Of a stretch of DNA of 64,000 nt, positions 36,115 to 44,736 are shown in pieces. The notes under the pieces were generated by a model. It was not told the origin of the DNA, did not search any database, and worked only from the letters and a program-made list of their open reading frames with translations. The stretch covers positions 61,535-125,534 of the forward strand of contig NZ_SCFM01000019.1 in assembly GCF_004138295.1 (NCBI RefSeq), written 5' to 3'. Position 1 is the first letter of the stretch; each line of letters begins with the position of its first letter. The DNA comes from Ectobacillus funiculus. Its GTDB lineage: Bacteria; Bacillota; Bacilli; Bacillales; Bacillaceae_G. A program made the translations under genes and the position numbers.

Positions 36115-36762
36115 CTAGTTCTGCATCCCTTTCCCCTTATCTTTACTTATTTCCATATCAGTTTTAAATACAGGAAAATTCATATTATACTTAACAGCTA
36201 TTACCCTGATAATAAAGGTAACAAATAGGCAAATATATAAAGAGATAATATGCGGAACGAGGTCGTACGTAATAAATAAACTCATTGCACCTATAATAGA
36301 GGCAATTGCATAAATTTCCTTTCGAAATACGTATGGAATATCTTTAGCTAATAAATCACGTAAAATTCCTCCGCCAATACCGGTAATAACTCCCATGGAT
36401 ACAACGAGGAAAGGTGCATTCATGTGATGGGTGAGAGCGGCATTTGCACCGACCGCTGTAAAAACGCCTAGTCCAACTGCATCTGAGATCATAATTATAT
36501 TTTGTAGCTTAGTGACTTTTTTGTAAAACAACCATGTAAGCAGTGACGTACATAAACTGACGAAGAAATAAATAGGTTGAATAAGAGCAACAGGAGGCAG
36601 ATTCCCAATCATAATATCCCGCAAGACGCCGCCGCCAAGTGCTGTTGCAACGCCAAGGCAAATCACCCCGAATAAATCGAGCTGTTTTTTCATGCCGACT
36701 AAAGAACCTGATATTGCAGCGGCAATAATACCGATAAAGATAAATACATTAATAACAGTCAT
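36115..36762 (-). CDS. TRIC-type (UPF0126/YvgT) cation channel
   Basis: 215 residues of two triple-helix repeats, seven helices in all. Each repeat carries the GGGxLRD signature: ALGGGVLRDIMIG near residue 42 and GIGGGILRDLLAKDIP near 130. Prokaryotic TRIC channels are trimeric and conduct monovalent cations. No signal beyond the membrane helices. Monocistronic on the minus strand; the stop is next to degenerate repeat-like DNA. Confidence 0.88.
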   Translation of the reverse strand: MTVINVFIFIGIIAAAISGSLVGMKKQLDLFGVICLGVATALGGGVLRDIMIGNLPPVALIQPIYFFVSLCTSLLTWLFYKKVTKLQNIIMISDAVGLGVFTAVGANAALTHHMNAPFLVVSMGVITGIGGGILRDLLAKDIPYVFRKEIYAIASIIGAMSLFITYDLVPHIISLYICLFVTFIIRVIAVKYNMNFPVFKTDMEISKDKGKGMQN

Positions 36763-36798
36763 TCTTTCCAGGTTCCTTTCTTTTCTAATTCCTTGTTT

Positions 36799-36937
36799 TT
36801 TACACTTTAAGTAACGTATAAATTTCTAGCAGGAAGACAATTCGATGGAGCGAGAAATGTTAGGAATAAAGTATAAGTAGAGCTACGCCTCTGTCTTCGC
36901 TCAGGGGCAGGGCTCGCCAATCGGCGAGTTTTCTTTA
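36799..36937 (+). repeat. bcr1-like repeat copy (tandem pair, first)
   Basis: Full copy; last TTTA (36934-36937) is the first TTTA of the next copy. Confidence 0.92.
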
Positions 36938-37071
36938 CACTTTAAGAAATTATAAATTTCTAGCAGGAAGACGATTCGACGTAGCAAGAAATTTCAGGAA
37001 TAAAGTATAAGTGCAACTACACCTCTGTCTTCGCCCAGGGGCAGGGCTCGCCAATCGGCGAGTTTTCTTTA
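36934..37071 (+). repeat. bcr1-like repeat copy (tandem pair, second)
   Basis: Full copy about 95% like its tandem neighbour. From 37072 to 37460 there is no ORF that I would call; a MFS promoter is expected. Confidence 0.92.
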
Positions 37072-37460
37072 CAAGGAGAAAATATACAACAAGTTTGGGA
37101 AAAGTACAACAATTGTTTTGCCATATGCAAAAAAGAATGGAGTTAGAAGGAGAGGAAGCGTTTTGAAGGTGAAGGCTTTCTTTAAGGAGTTCCTTCTTTT
37201 ATATGTGATTTGCTATATGAGAAAAATGCACATAAGAAGCAGAAGGAGTCACATACTAAATAGGAAAAAGGGCTGCAATCTGTTTTTGCTCTTATGAGAG
37301 CTAGACAGGCCTAAATTGTAAAAAACTTCTTATATGTATATTTGTCCAAGGAGACGATTATTCGCTGTTCTTCCTCATAAAACTGCAATAAAAAAGTATA
37401 CTTATACACTGCAATACGTGTAAAATGCTAAGAGTGAATATTGGCAACAGGAGGTTTCTC

Positions 37461-38660
37461 ATGAGTAAAGTAACTGTAGTTTCCGATCGGAGGCTTCTCG
37501 GCGTCGCCGGTCTTGGCTGGTTGTTTGATGCAATGGATGTAGGACTTCTCTCTTTTGTCATTGCAGCGCTGCAAAAGGAATGGGGTTTAGATGCAAAGCA
37601 AATGGCATGGATCGGAAGTATTAATTCCATTGGCATGGCTGTTGGAGCTCTTATATTTGGTTTATTATCAGATCGGATTGGTCGAAAGCAAGTTTTTGTT
37701 ATTACACTGCTATTATTTTCACTTGGAAGCGGGCTGTCGGCACTCGCCACTACGCTTACTGTATTTATGATTATTCGATTTTTGATTGGTATGGGATTAG
37801 GGGGAGAGCTTCCCGTTGCATCTACACTTGTCTCGGAAAGTGTACCTGCAAAGGATCGGGGAAGGGTTGTTGTTTTATTAGAGAGCTTTTGGGCTGGAGG
37901 TTGGCTGATTGCCGCACTCATTTCCTATTTTATAATCCCGAGGTATGGATGGCAGACCGCTATGATAATAAGCGCAATTCCAGCCTTCTATGCACTGTAT
38001 TTGCGGTGGAGTTTACCTGATTCGCCTCGTTTTCAGCCGCAGCAAGCAAAGCAGCCAGTTTGGGAGAAAATAGGGACCGTTTGGTCGGCGCCGTACGCTC
38101 GTTCAACGATTATGCTTTGGGTGCTTTGGTTCTGTGTTGTATTCTCGTATTACGGCATGTTCCTGTGGCTTCCAAGCGTTATGGTGCTGAAAGGTTTTAC
38201 CTTAATTAAAAGCTTTCAATATGTACTTATTATGACGCTGGCACAGCTCCCGGGTTATTTTACAGCTGCGTGGCTCATTGAAAGAGCGGGACGGAAATTT
38301 GTTCTTGTTACATACTTACTTGGCACAGCACTAAGTGCTTATGCCTTTGGAGAAGCTGATTCACTTTCGATGCTGATTGCCTCGGGAATTTTTCTTTCCT
38401 TCTTCAATCTTGGCGCATGGGGAGCCCTTTATGCTTATACGCCAGAGCAGTATCCAACAGCAGTTCGCGGAACTGGTGCGGGTATGGCTGCCTCCTTCGG
38501 GCGTATCGGCGGTATCCTGGGACCATTGCTTGTAGGATATCTTGTAGCGCAGAAAACTGCAATTTCAACGGTTTTTATTATTTTTTGCGTGGCAATTATT
38601 ATCGGTGTAATTGCTGTAGTATTGCTGGGGAAAGAAACCCGCCAGCAGGAGCTTGTATAG
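37461..38660 (+). CDS. niaP: MFS transporter, probable niacin transporter (NiaP/YceI-like)
   Basis: 399 residues, 12 helices. N-terminal RRLLGVAGLGWLFDAMDVGL closely resembles the NiaP group (B. subtilis YceI: LLGIVGLGWMFDAMDVGM, from memory). The MFS A-motif GLLSDRIGRKQ follows helix 2. NiaP imports nicotinate for NAD synthesis. ATG 37461 is chosen because AGGAGGTTTCTC precedes it. No NAD genes adjoin, so the substrate stays inferred from sequence likeness. Confidence 0.82.
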   Translation: MSKVTVVSDRRLLGVAGLGWLFDAMDVGLLSFVIAALQKEWGLDAKQMAWIGSINSIGMAVGALIFGLLSDRIGRKQVFVITLLLFSLGSGLSALATTLTVFMIIRFLIGMGLGGELPVASTLVSESVPAKDRGRVVVLLESFWAGGWLIAALISYFIIPRYGWQTAMIISAIPAFYALYLRWSLPDSPRFQPQQAKQPVWEKIGTVWSAPYARSTIMLWVLWFCVVFSYYGMFLWLPSVMVLKGFTLIKSFQYVLIMTLAQLPGYFTAAWLIERAGRKFVLVTYLLGTALSAYAFGEADSLSMLIASGIFLSFFNLGAWGALYAYTPEQYPTAVRGTGAGMAASFGRIGGILGPLLVGYLVAQKTAISTVFIIFCVAIIIGVIAVVLLGKETRQQELV

Positions 38661-38690
38661 AGGAAGCGGATGCCGCTTCCTTTTTCCGTA
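38661..38690 (+). terminator. Terminator of the NiaP-like gene
   Basis: GGAAGCGG-ATG-CCGCTTCC then TTTTTCCG. Confidence 0.85.
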
Positions 38691-38696
38691 TCAGGT

Positions 38697-38719
38697 TGTC
38701 AATCGGCGAGTTTTCTTTA
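38697..38719 (+). repeat. bcr1-like repeat, 3' end fragment
   Basis: Only GTCAATCGGCGAGTTTTCTT plus TA is left, sharing TTTA with the next copy. Confidence 0.75.
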
Positions 38720-38853
38720 TACTTTAAGAACGTATAAATTTCTAGCAGGAAGACAATTCGGCGTAGCGAGAAATTTTAGGAACAAAGTATAAGTGCAACT
38801 ACGCCTCTGTCTTCGCCTAAGAGCAGGGCTCGCCAATCGGCGAGTTTTCTTTA
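38716..38853 (+). repeat. bcr1-like repeat copy (tandem, first)
   Basis: Full copy; shares 38850-38853 TTTA with the next. Confidence 0.92.
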
Positions 38854-38987
38854 TACTTTAAGAACGTATAAATTTCTAGCAGGAAGCCAATTCGGCGTAG
38901 TGAGAAATTTTAGGAACAAAGTATAAGTGCAACTACGCTTCTGTCTTCGCCCAAGAGCAGGGCTCGCCAATCAGCGAGTTTTCTTTA
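38850..38987 (+). repeat. bcr1-like repeat copy (tandem, second)
   Basis: Nearly identical to the preceding copy (same GAACGTATAA and TTCGGCGTAG variants), so the pair likely arose by recent duplication rather than two insertions. Confidence 0.92.
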
Positions 38988-39094
38988 TGGAAAATAGAAA
39001 CAGTTTGTAGTTTAAGAGGATTTATGTCGTTTTAAGTCGAATGTATAGTATATGTATAGTCGACAACATAGAAAGAGTTAGGTGGTAAACAGGA

Positions 39095-39811
39095 ATGAAG
39101 ATTTTGATTGTAACCGAACAGGCGGAGAGCAGAAACCTAATCTTACAAGCGGTCGAGCGGGAAGTAAATAAAAAGGAGATCTTAGAAGCGGCTACTGCAT
39201 TTGAGGCAATTAAGCTTATGAAGAGACACGATCCTGAGTTTCTATTTCTTGATGTGCAGCTTTCAGACGGAAGCGGTTTTGAGGTAGCCGAGTTAATCAA
39301 GCAGCTTGATTTAGCAGCACAGGTCATCTTGATGGGAGAGGATGTACAATATGCAGTAGATGCATTTCGCATGCGTGCGTTCTATTACCTGCTCAAGCCG
39401 TTTCAGAATGATGAACTTTCTTATCTTGCTTCTCTCATAGAGAAGGAGAGAAGGAAGAAAGGCGGGGGTGTCCTCCAAAAGCTTCCCATTGAAAACCACG
39501 AAGGAATTTCTTATATCTTTCCTAATGAAATTATATATGTTAGTAAGAATAAGGAAAATAAAACAGTCTCCATCTATACAAAAGAGACCCAGTTTACATC
39601 AGCCTATACCCTGCAGGAACTAGAGGATAAGCTTACCTCGCATCATTTTTTACGAGTGCATAAAAGCTACCTTGTGAATCTGTTATATATAAAAGGATTG
39701 AGGCCATATTATAACGGAACATACAATTTATACTTAGCAGGCTGCATGGATTGTCCGATTCCGGTAAGCCGCAATTATGTAAAGCGTCTAAGGCATAAGA
39801 TAGAGATATAA
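39095..39811 (+). CDS. LytTR-family response regulator
   Basis: 238 residues. The receiver domain (1-120) has the phosphoacceptor Asp53 in FLFLDVQ and the conserved Lys in LLKPF near residue 108. The LytTR DNA-binding domain spans ~135-238 (PNEIIYVSKNKENKTVSIYT, HHFLRVHKSYLVNL, PVSRNYVKRLR). LytR/AgrA-type regulators bind promoters of wall-autolysis, competence and cell-cell signalling genes as beta-strand proteins. No histidine kinase is adjacent, so its partner must be elsewhere. Monocistronic. Confidence 0.88.
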   Translation: MKILIVTEQAESRNLILQAVEREVNKKEILEAATAFEAIKLMKRHDPEFLFLDVQLSDGSGFEVAELIKQLDLAAQVILMGEDVQYAVDAFRMRAFYYLLKPFQNDELSYLASLIEKERRKKGGGVLQKLPIENHEGISYIFPNEIIYVSKNKENKTVSIYTKETQFTSAYTLQELEDKLTSHHFLRVHKSYLVNLLYIKGLRPYYNGTYNLYLAGCMDCPIPVSRNYVKRLRHKIEI

Positions 39812-39852
39812 ATACGTTCAGGAGACTCTTGCTTGTTAAGAGGTATCGAATT

Positions 39853-39890
39853 AACAAAGCCCTTATTATGTTTAGAATAAGGGTTTTTCG
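39853..39890 (+). terminator. Terminator of the LytTR gene
   Basis: AAGCCCTTATT...AATAAGGGTTTTT stem with T-run. Confidence 0.82.
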
Positions 39891-39891
39891 A

Positions 39892-40029
39892 ATTACACTT
39901 TAAGAAAGTATAAATTTCTAGCTGGAGGGCAATTCGGCGTAGGGAGAAATTTTAGGAATACAGTATAAGTGCAACTACGCCTCTGTCTTCGCTCAAGGGC
40001 AGGGCTCGCCAGTCGGCGAGTTTTCTTTA
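39892..40029 (+). repeat. bcr1-like repeat copy
   Basis: Full copy just after the LytTR terminator. Confidence 0.92.
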
Positions 40030-40209
40030 ATAGATGAGTTATATAAACATAATAAAAAATAGTTATAATTTCGATGAATTAGTATCATGGATTCATGCTT
40101 AGCCGTATTATTATCTTTGAAGGGTGAATAATATCGGTAATTTTGTTATAAGGAAAACAAATAGTTATAATAATGATGATAAGCAAGGTTTTATAAGCGG
40201 GGGTATGGA

Positions 40210-41088
40210 ATGGAGCAGCAATTAGATGTATTTGTAAAGGTTGTGGAGCTGAAAAATTTCTCTCTTGCGGCAAAGGAGCTGCATATGACGCAGCCGGCGG
40301 TAAGTCAGCATATTCAAATGCTAGAAAGGGATATGGGAGCAAAGCTGTTAGAGCGCAATAATAAATTTATTCGTCTTACACATACCGGCGATATTGTATA
40401 TTATCATGCCAAGGAGATTTTAGGGCTGTATTCGAGAATGAAGGACTTAGTAGAAGATGCGATGCATGAGGCGAGAGGCAAGCTGCTCATTGGTGCGAGC
40501 TATACCTTTGGGGAGTATATCTTGCCCCATGTTATTGCTAGGCTGAGGGATGCGTATCCATCTATTCAGCCATCCATTACGATTGCTAATACACAGGAGA
40601 TTGTTCATCTTGTGAAAAGCTATCAGCTTGATGTTGGCATCATTGAAGGGGATTTGCATGAGCCGAAGCTTCACACTGAGCCATTTGCGAAGGATGAAAT
40701 GCTTTTATTTATTTCTCCAAAGCATCCGCTTTCCCAGAAAAGGAATGTGTCCATGAGGGATTTACAGGATGAAACATGGATTGTTCGTGAAATTGGATCT
40801 GGCACGCGGGAGGCTGCAGAGAAGCTGTTTGACGCCTCTCAAATTAGACCGGAGCATATGATGGAGTTTGGAAGCAATCAAGTGATTAAGGAGTCAGTAG
40901 AAGCAGGGCTTGGGATTACGCTTCTGTCAAAATCAGCAGTGCGGAAGGAACAAAAGCTAGGTACGCTTATCGCTCTGCAGATTGATGGGCTGCCACTTGT
41001 GAGGAACTTTTCTATTATTACGAAGCCGACGAAATTTCAGCCTCGTTCAGTGGATGTATTTTTGCAGCTTCTGCGCGCGGAACAATAG
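40210..41088 (+). CDS. LysR-family transcriptional regulator (CysL/YwfK-like)
   Basis: 292 residues. Winged helix-turn-helix at 1-60 (FSLAAKELHMTQPAVSQHIQ) and a LysR effector domain from 87 on (GKLLIGASYTFGEYILPHVI, PLSQKRNVSMRDLQ). The pattern is closest to CysL-type regulators, which control sulfite/cysteine or selenium-related genes, but the target is not visible here. ATG 40210 follows GCGGGGG. Terminated by a strong hairpin. Confidence 0.87.
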   Translation: MEQQLDVFVKVVELKNFSLAAKELHMTQPAVSQHIQMLERDMGAKLLERNNKFIRLTHTGDIVYYHAKEILGLYSRMKDLVEDAMHEARGKLLIGASYTFGEYILPHVIARLRDAYPSIQPSITIANTQEIVHLVKSYQLDVGIIEGDLHEPKLHTEPFAKDEMLLFISPKHPLSQKRNVSMRDLQDETWIVREIGSGTREAAEKLFDASQIRPEHMMEFGSNQVIKESVEAGLGITLLSKSAVRKEQKLGTLIALQIDGLPLVRNFSIITKPTKFQPRSVDVFLQLLRAEQ

Positions 41089-41090
41089 AA

Positions 41091-41122
41091 AGGACAAGGG
41101 AGAGACGTGCTTGTCCTTTTTC
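41091..41122 (+). terminator. Terminator of the LysR gene
   Basis: AAAGGACAAG...CTTGTCCTTTTTC stem. Confidence 0.9.
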
Positions 41123-41256
41123 GTACTGTAAGAAAGTATAACTTCCCGGCTGGAGGTTCATTCGACGTAGTAGGGAATTGTAGGAATACAGTAAAGGGCA
41201 ACTACGCCTCTGTCTTCGCCGGGGGGCAGAGCTCGCCAATCGGCGAGTTTTCTTTA
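41120..41256 (+). repeat. bcr1-like repeat copy (tandem, first)
   Basis: Full copy with stem CTTCCCGGCT/AGTAGGGAAT and the variant TTCGCCGGGGGGCAGAGCTC. Starts in the terminator T-tract. Confidence 0.9.
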
Positions 41257-41390
41257 CACTTTAAGAAAGCATAAATTTCTAGATAGAAAATCATTCGACG
41301 TAGTAAGAAATTTTAGGAATAAAGTATAAGTGCAACTACGCCTTTGTCTTCGCCGGGGGGCAGGGCTCGCCAATCGGCGAGTTTTCTTTA
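41253..41390 (+). repeat. bcr1-like repeat copy (tandem, second), ending on a stop codon
   Basis: Full copy with the same GCCGGGGGGCAG variant as its neighbour. Its last TTA (41388-41390) is the TAA stop of the germination permease gene on the minus strand. Confidence 0.92.
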
Positions 41391-42512
41391 TGTAATCCTT
41401 CCTGGAGAAGGCTTTTTTCCTAATTTCTTGCCCCATGTAATAACGAGGAGCAGGACAGGGATTCCTATTTGAAAGGGAATATGTAAATAATAGGGAACCT
41501 GCTTTAGGCCTATTTCAATGTGGCTCGTAAAGCTGCTGTCCATATTGACCGAATAAACTGTAACGACTGCCACGAAACTCGCTACTAGGATTAGAATATG
41601 TTTCTTTTTCTGAATTAAAAATAAGTCTTTCATACCGTTTATCCCTGCATAGAAAAAAATACTTATTTTAAAAAAACCACCGAGTATTAAGGCTGATAAA
41701 GCTACGGCATCTACCCGCTGAATAAAATCCCCGACATTAATTTTCCCTACTGTGGTCAGAAGAGGAAATTGCTCTGTACTTGCTTGAGCAACTCCAAGTA
41801 CGGCAATGTTCGTAATAATGGTGGTTATCAAAATAAAACCGCTTATAAGAATAGCCTTCACCCCTGTTTTCCTAGTATGGGCTTGCTCATTGACATAGGG
41901 AAGAATCATCGAAAAAACAATAATTTCTCCAAAGGGGAAAGTTACCGTCAGAGGAAAAGTAGCCTTCATCACCGGCTTCCACCCTCCTTCTAATACAGGA
42001 AGCAAATTTTTTATATGAAAAATGTGCGAAAATAAAATAGCAATCCCTGTTATCAAAGCTAAAAAAATCATAAACGGGAGAATGATTTCCCCTGTTCTTC
42101 CGACAACCTCTAGACCGTAATAGACAGCTCCGCCAATCACAAGCATTAACATACTATTTATAACAAGCATAGGTGTAGCTTCCAAGGTAGATGTTAGTAG
42201 AAGATCTCCGAAGTCTCTCAGTACCCGAGCAGATAGGTAGAAAAAATAAAAAATGTACAGAAGGGCCAGGAGTGAGCCAAGATATTTTCCCAATATACTT
42301 CGTACATATTGTGTCAAAGGCAGCCCCTCATATTGATGATATAAGTAATCATAAACGAGGAACAGGCATACTCCCGCTCCTGTGCCAAGAAGAACGGCCA
42401 GCCAGGCATCTTGTTTTGCCTGCATCCCAAGATTTATAACGATGGAACTCCCCAACTCAAACAAGAGCATAAGGATAAAGAGCTGCCTTTTACTAATCTT
42501 ACCTCTTTCCAT
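41388..42512 (-). CDS. Orphan GerAB-family spore germination permease
   Basis: 374 residues with ten helices: GKISKRQLFILMLLFELGSS at the start, MQAKQDAWLAVLLG, and RVLRDFGDLLLT. Same family as the B subunit at 32476. Unlike that one, no A or C partner adjoins, so it may complete a receptor with subunits elsewhere or be an unpaired relic. The stop codon is supplied by the terminal TTA of an adjoining repeat copy. Confidence 0.88.
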   Translation of the reverse strand: MERGKISKRQLFILMLLFELGSSIVINLGMQAKQDAWLAVLLGTGAGVCLFLVYDYLYHQYEGLPLTQYVRSILGKYLGSLLALLYIFYFFYLSARVLRDFGDLLLTSTLEATPMLVINSMLMLVIGGAVYYGLEVVGRTGEIILPFMIFLALITGIAILFSHIFHIKNLLPVLEGGWKPVMKATFPLTVTFPFGEIIVFSMILPYVNEQAHTRKTGVKAILISGFILITTIITNIAVLGVAQASTEQFPLLTTVGKINVGDFIQRVDAVALSALILGGFFKISIFFYAGINGMKDLFLIQKKKHILILVASFVAVVTVYSVNMDSSFTSHIEIGLKQVPYYLHIPFQIGIPVLLLVITWGKKLGKKPSPGRIT

Positions 42513-42751
42513 ATATACACTCCTCGAATATGTTGCTGAATTGAATGAGGATGAAAAAAACTAAAAAATAGGGGAGAAGTTCTGACCTTATAATAAAACC
42601 ATGAGGCTCATTGATTGCGGGATACATCAGTTTTAAACATAAAAAATAATCCCCTTTGGCGCTTGTCTATAGCTACTTGCTAGTATAACCTACCAATTGG
42701 GGATATATGTCTTAGATTACTTTACTTGTATACGAGGTGCACTCACGTAGT

Positions 42752-42872
42752 TCCAATTGAAGAAAATATAAATCTTCAGCTAGAGGCGAATTCGGCGAGA
42801 ACCTTTTAGGAACACAGTACGACGATGCTTTTGTCTTTGCTTAACAGTTGGCCAATCAGCGAGTTTTCTTTA
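42752..42872 (+). repeat. bcr1-like repeat, degenerate copy ending on a stop codon
   Basis: Diverged copy (AATTGAAGAAAATATAAATC, GGCCAATCAGCGAGTTTTCT). Its terminal TTA (42870-42872) is the TAA stop of the aminopeptidase gene. From 42513 to 42751 I see only the promoter region of the permease gene. Confidence 0.75.
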
Positions 42873-44099
42873 CAATGCCCAGTTTCCATTACGTAATACA
42901 GGCTCACGCTTCCCGTCCTGTGTGATGCCATCAATGCTTAATTCTGCAGAGCCTATCATAAAATCTACGTGTGTAATGCTCGTATTGGCGCCATTTTTCT
43001 CAAGCTCCTCTTTTGCCATCGTTTTTCCCCCTTCTAGGTTAAAGGCATAAGCGCTTCCGATTGCAAAATGGCACGATGCATTTTCATCAAATAATGTATT
43101 GTAAAAGATAATATTCGTATCGGAAATCGGTGACTTGTGCGGCACGAGCGCAACCTCTCCTAAATAGTGAGAGCCTTCGTCAGTATCAATAAGTTGCTTT
43201 AATATTTCCTCACCCGTTTCAGCTTTAATCTCAACAATTCGGCCGTTTTTAAAGGTTAAGGTAAAGTTATTGATTACATTACCGCCATAATTTAATGGCT
43301 TTGTGCTTGTTACATATCCGTTCACACCGGTTTTTAGGGGCACTGTAAATACTTCTTCAGTCGGGATGTTTGCAATAAACGGTATGCCATTTTCATTTTC
43401 GCTGCCGCCGCCGACCCATAGATGCTTCTCTGCAAGCTCCACTGTCAAATTAGTGCCTGGTGCTGTATAGTGTAAAGCTGTATAGTGCTTTTGATTGAGA
43501 TAATCAACCTTGCCTTGCAAATGAGCGCGATGCTCACGCCACGCTTGTACCGGATTGTCTAGGTTCACACGCGTTGCATAAAAAATCGCATCCCATAGCT
43601 TAGCTATCTGTTCTTCTTCCTCTGCCTCTGGGAATACCTTCGCTGCCCATTCCTTTGTTGGAACAGCAAGAACAGTCCAGCTCACTTTGTCAGATTGGAT
43701 ATAACGGCGGAATGTTTCCAATGCCTGGCCTGTTGCTTTTGTCGTATTAGCGATTCGCTCTGAAGACACCCCTTTTAGCAAATCCGGATTTACTGCATGA
43801 ATGGATAAAAAGGCTGCGCCCTGCTCTGCCAATTCTTCATTTGCCCGTGCTTTCCATGCTGGAAACTCAAGAAACGCCTCATCGGGAGCTAAATCGTATT
43901 TTGTGCGTGTAAGTACCTCGTCTGTCCAATCTACATACACATGCTTTGCGCCAGCTTCATATGCCTTTTTCGCAGCAAGGCGAACGAAGTCCAGAGCTGC
44001 AATCGGCGCATTGATTTGTAAAGTTTGTCCCTTTTGAATATTTACGCCTACTCTTACTGCTAAGTCAGCATACTTTTCCAAATATGTTTCGAATGACAT
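42870..44099 (-). CDS. M29-family metallo-aminopeptidase (AmpS/PepS/AmpT-like)
   Basis: 409 residues, cytosolic, two metal ions expected. Family features: FETYLEKYADLAVRVGVNIQ at the N-terminus, WTDEV, and the metal-ligand region with GTNLTVELAEKHLWVGGGSE, NIPTEEVFT, GSHYLGEVALVPH, and NASCHFAIGSAY. It removes N-terminal residues from peptides. ATG 44099 is chosen (AAGGAG seven bases ahead); GTG 44105 would overlap the site. Monocistronic. Confidence 0.92.
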   Translation of the reverse strand: MSFETYLEKYADLAVRVGVNIQKGQTLQINAPIAALDFVRLAAKKAYEAGAKHVYVDWTDEVLTRTKYDLAPDEAFLEFPAWKARANEELAEQGAAFLSIHAVNPDLLKGVSSERIANTTKATGQALETFRRYIQSDKVSWTVLAVPTKEWAAKVFPEAEEEEQIAKLWDAIFYATRVNLDNPVQAWREHRAHLQGKVDYLNQKHYTALHYTAPGTNLTVELAEKHLWVGGGSENENGIPFIANIPTEEVFTVPLKTGVNGYVTSTKPLNYGGNVINNFTLTFKNGRIVEIKAETGEEILKQLIDTDEGSHYLGEVALVPHKSPISDTNIIFYNTLFDENASCHFAIGSAYAFNLEGGKTMAKEELEKNGANTSITHVDFMIGSAELSIDGITQDGKREPVLRNGNWAL

Positions 44100-44229
44100 A
44101 GGCACTCTCCTTTATGTAAAAAAATGGGTTCCCCTTATTGTACTAAAAAAGATATGAAATAAGAAATGATTTGCAGGGAAGGCTTTTCTTATTGAACCGT
44201 TTTTATTTTTATTTTATACTTAGGAAAAG

Positions 44230-44248
44230 TAGTTCAACTGTTGAACTA
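44230..44248 (+). promoter_or_regulatory. Perfect 19-bp palindrome, MarR operator
   Basis: TAGTTCAAC-T-GTTGAACTA lies 33 bp upstream of the MarR gene start. A second half-site (ATTGAAC) follows at 44253. The symmetry and location suit autoregulation by the MarR repressor of this operon. Confidence 0.78.
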
Positions 44249-44280
44249 TTTCATAATTGAACAAAAAGGAGAGGAGAACA

Positions 44281-44730
44281 GTGAACCCGAACAAAATCGA
44301 CAGTCTGATTCGCCGTTATGAAGACATCTTCGTGTTTGCAAATCGTAAAATTCATGCGTTGTTTGCGGAGCAGCTGAGCGATGATATTACAGCTGAGCAA
44401 TTTTTTACACTTCGTCTTATTAAGGAGCGTGGTCCTTGTACGTCAAGTTTGCTATCGGAATGGAATTGTGTGAACCGCAGTGCTACCACGGCAATGGTGG
44501 ACCGCTTGGTTGCGAAGGGCTACGTCACACGCCAGCCGGATTCCCAGGATCGTCGCGTTATCCTGCTTCAGGCAACGGAAGATGCAGAGCAGGTGCTGCA
44601 GGCAGGGCAAGAAAATTTGCGTCAGTTTGTTAGAACGTATCTAGATGAATTAGAAGAAGAAGAATTGGAAAGTTTTATCTCGGTTTATGAAAGGATTTGG
44701 AATATTATTCAAGAGAAAGAAGGGAAGTAA
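44281..44730 (+). CDS. MarR-family repressor upstream of an MMPL exporter
   Basis: 149 residues. Winged helix core TAEQFFTLRLIKERGPCTSS, CVNRSATTAMVDRLVAKGYV and RQPDSQDRRVILLQATE. It probably represses itself and the exporter gene 6 bp downstream through the palindrome at 44230, relieved by a small aromatic or lipophilic ligand. GTG 44281 is preferred because AGGAGAGGAG precedes it; TTG 44257 is in frame upstream. Arrangement mirrors B. subtilis ydgG-ydgH. Confidence 0.88.
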   Translation: MNPNKIDSLIRRYEDIFVFANRKIHALFAEQLSDDITAEQFFTLRLIKERGPCTSSLLSEWNCVNRSATTAMVDRLVAKGYVTRQPDSQDRRVILLQATEDAEQVLQAGQENLRQFVRTYLDELEEEELESFISVYERIWNIIQEKEGK

Positions 44731-44736
44731 CAGGCG

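Noticed and set aside
417..41390. CRISPR-like array from regularly repeated units
   Set aside because: Units are ~138 bp, dispersed through the window and, where tandem, directly abut with no spacers. No cas genes are present.
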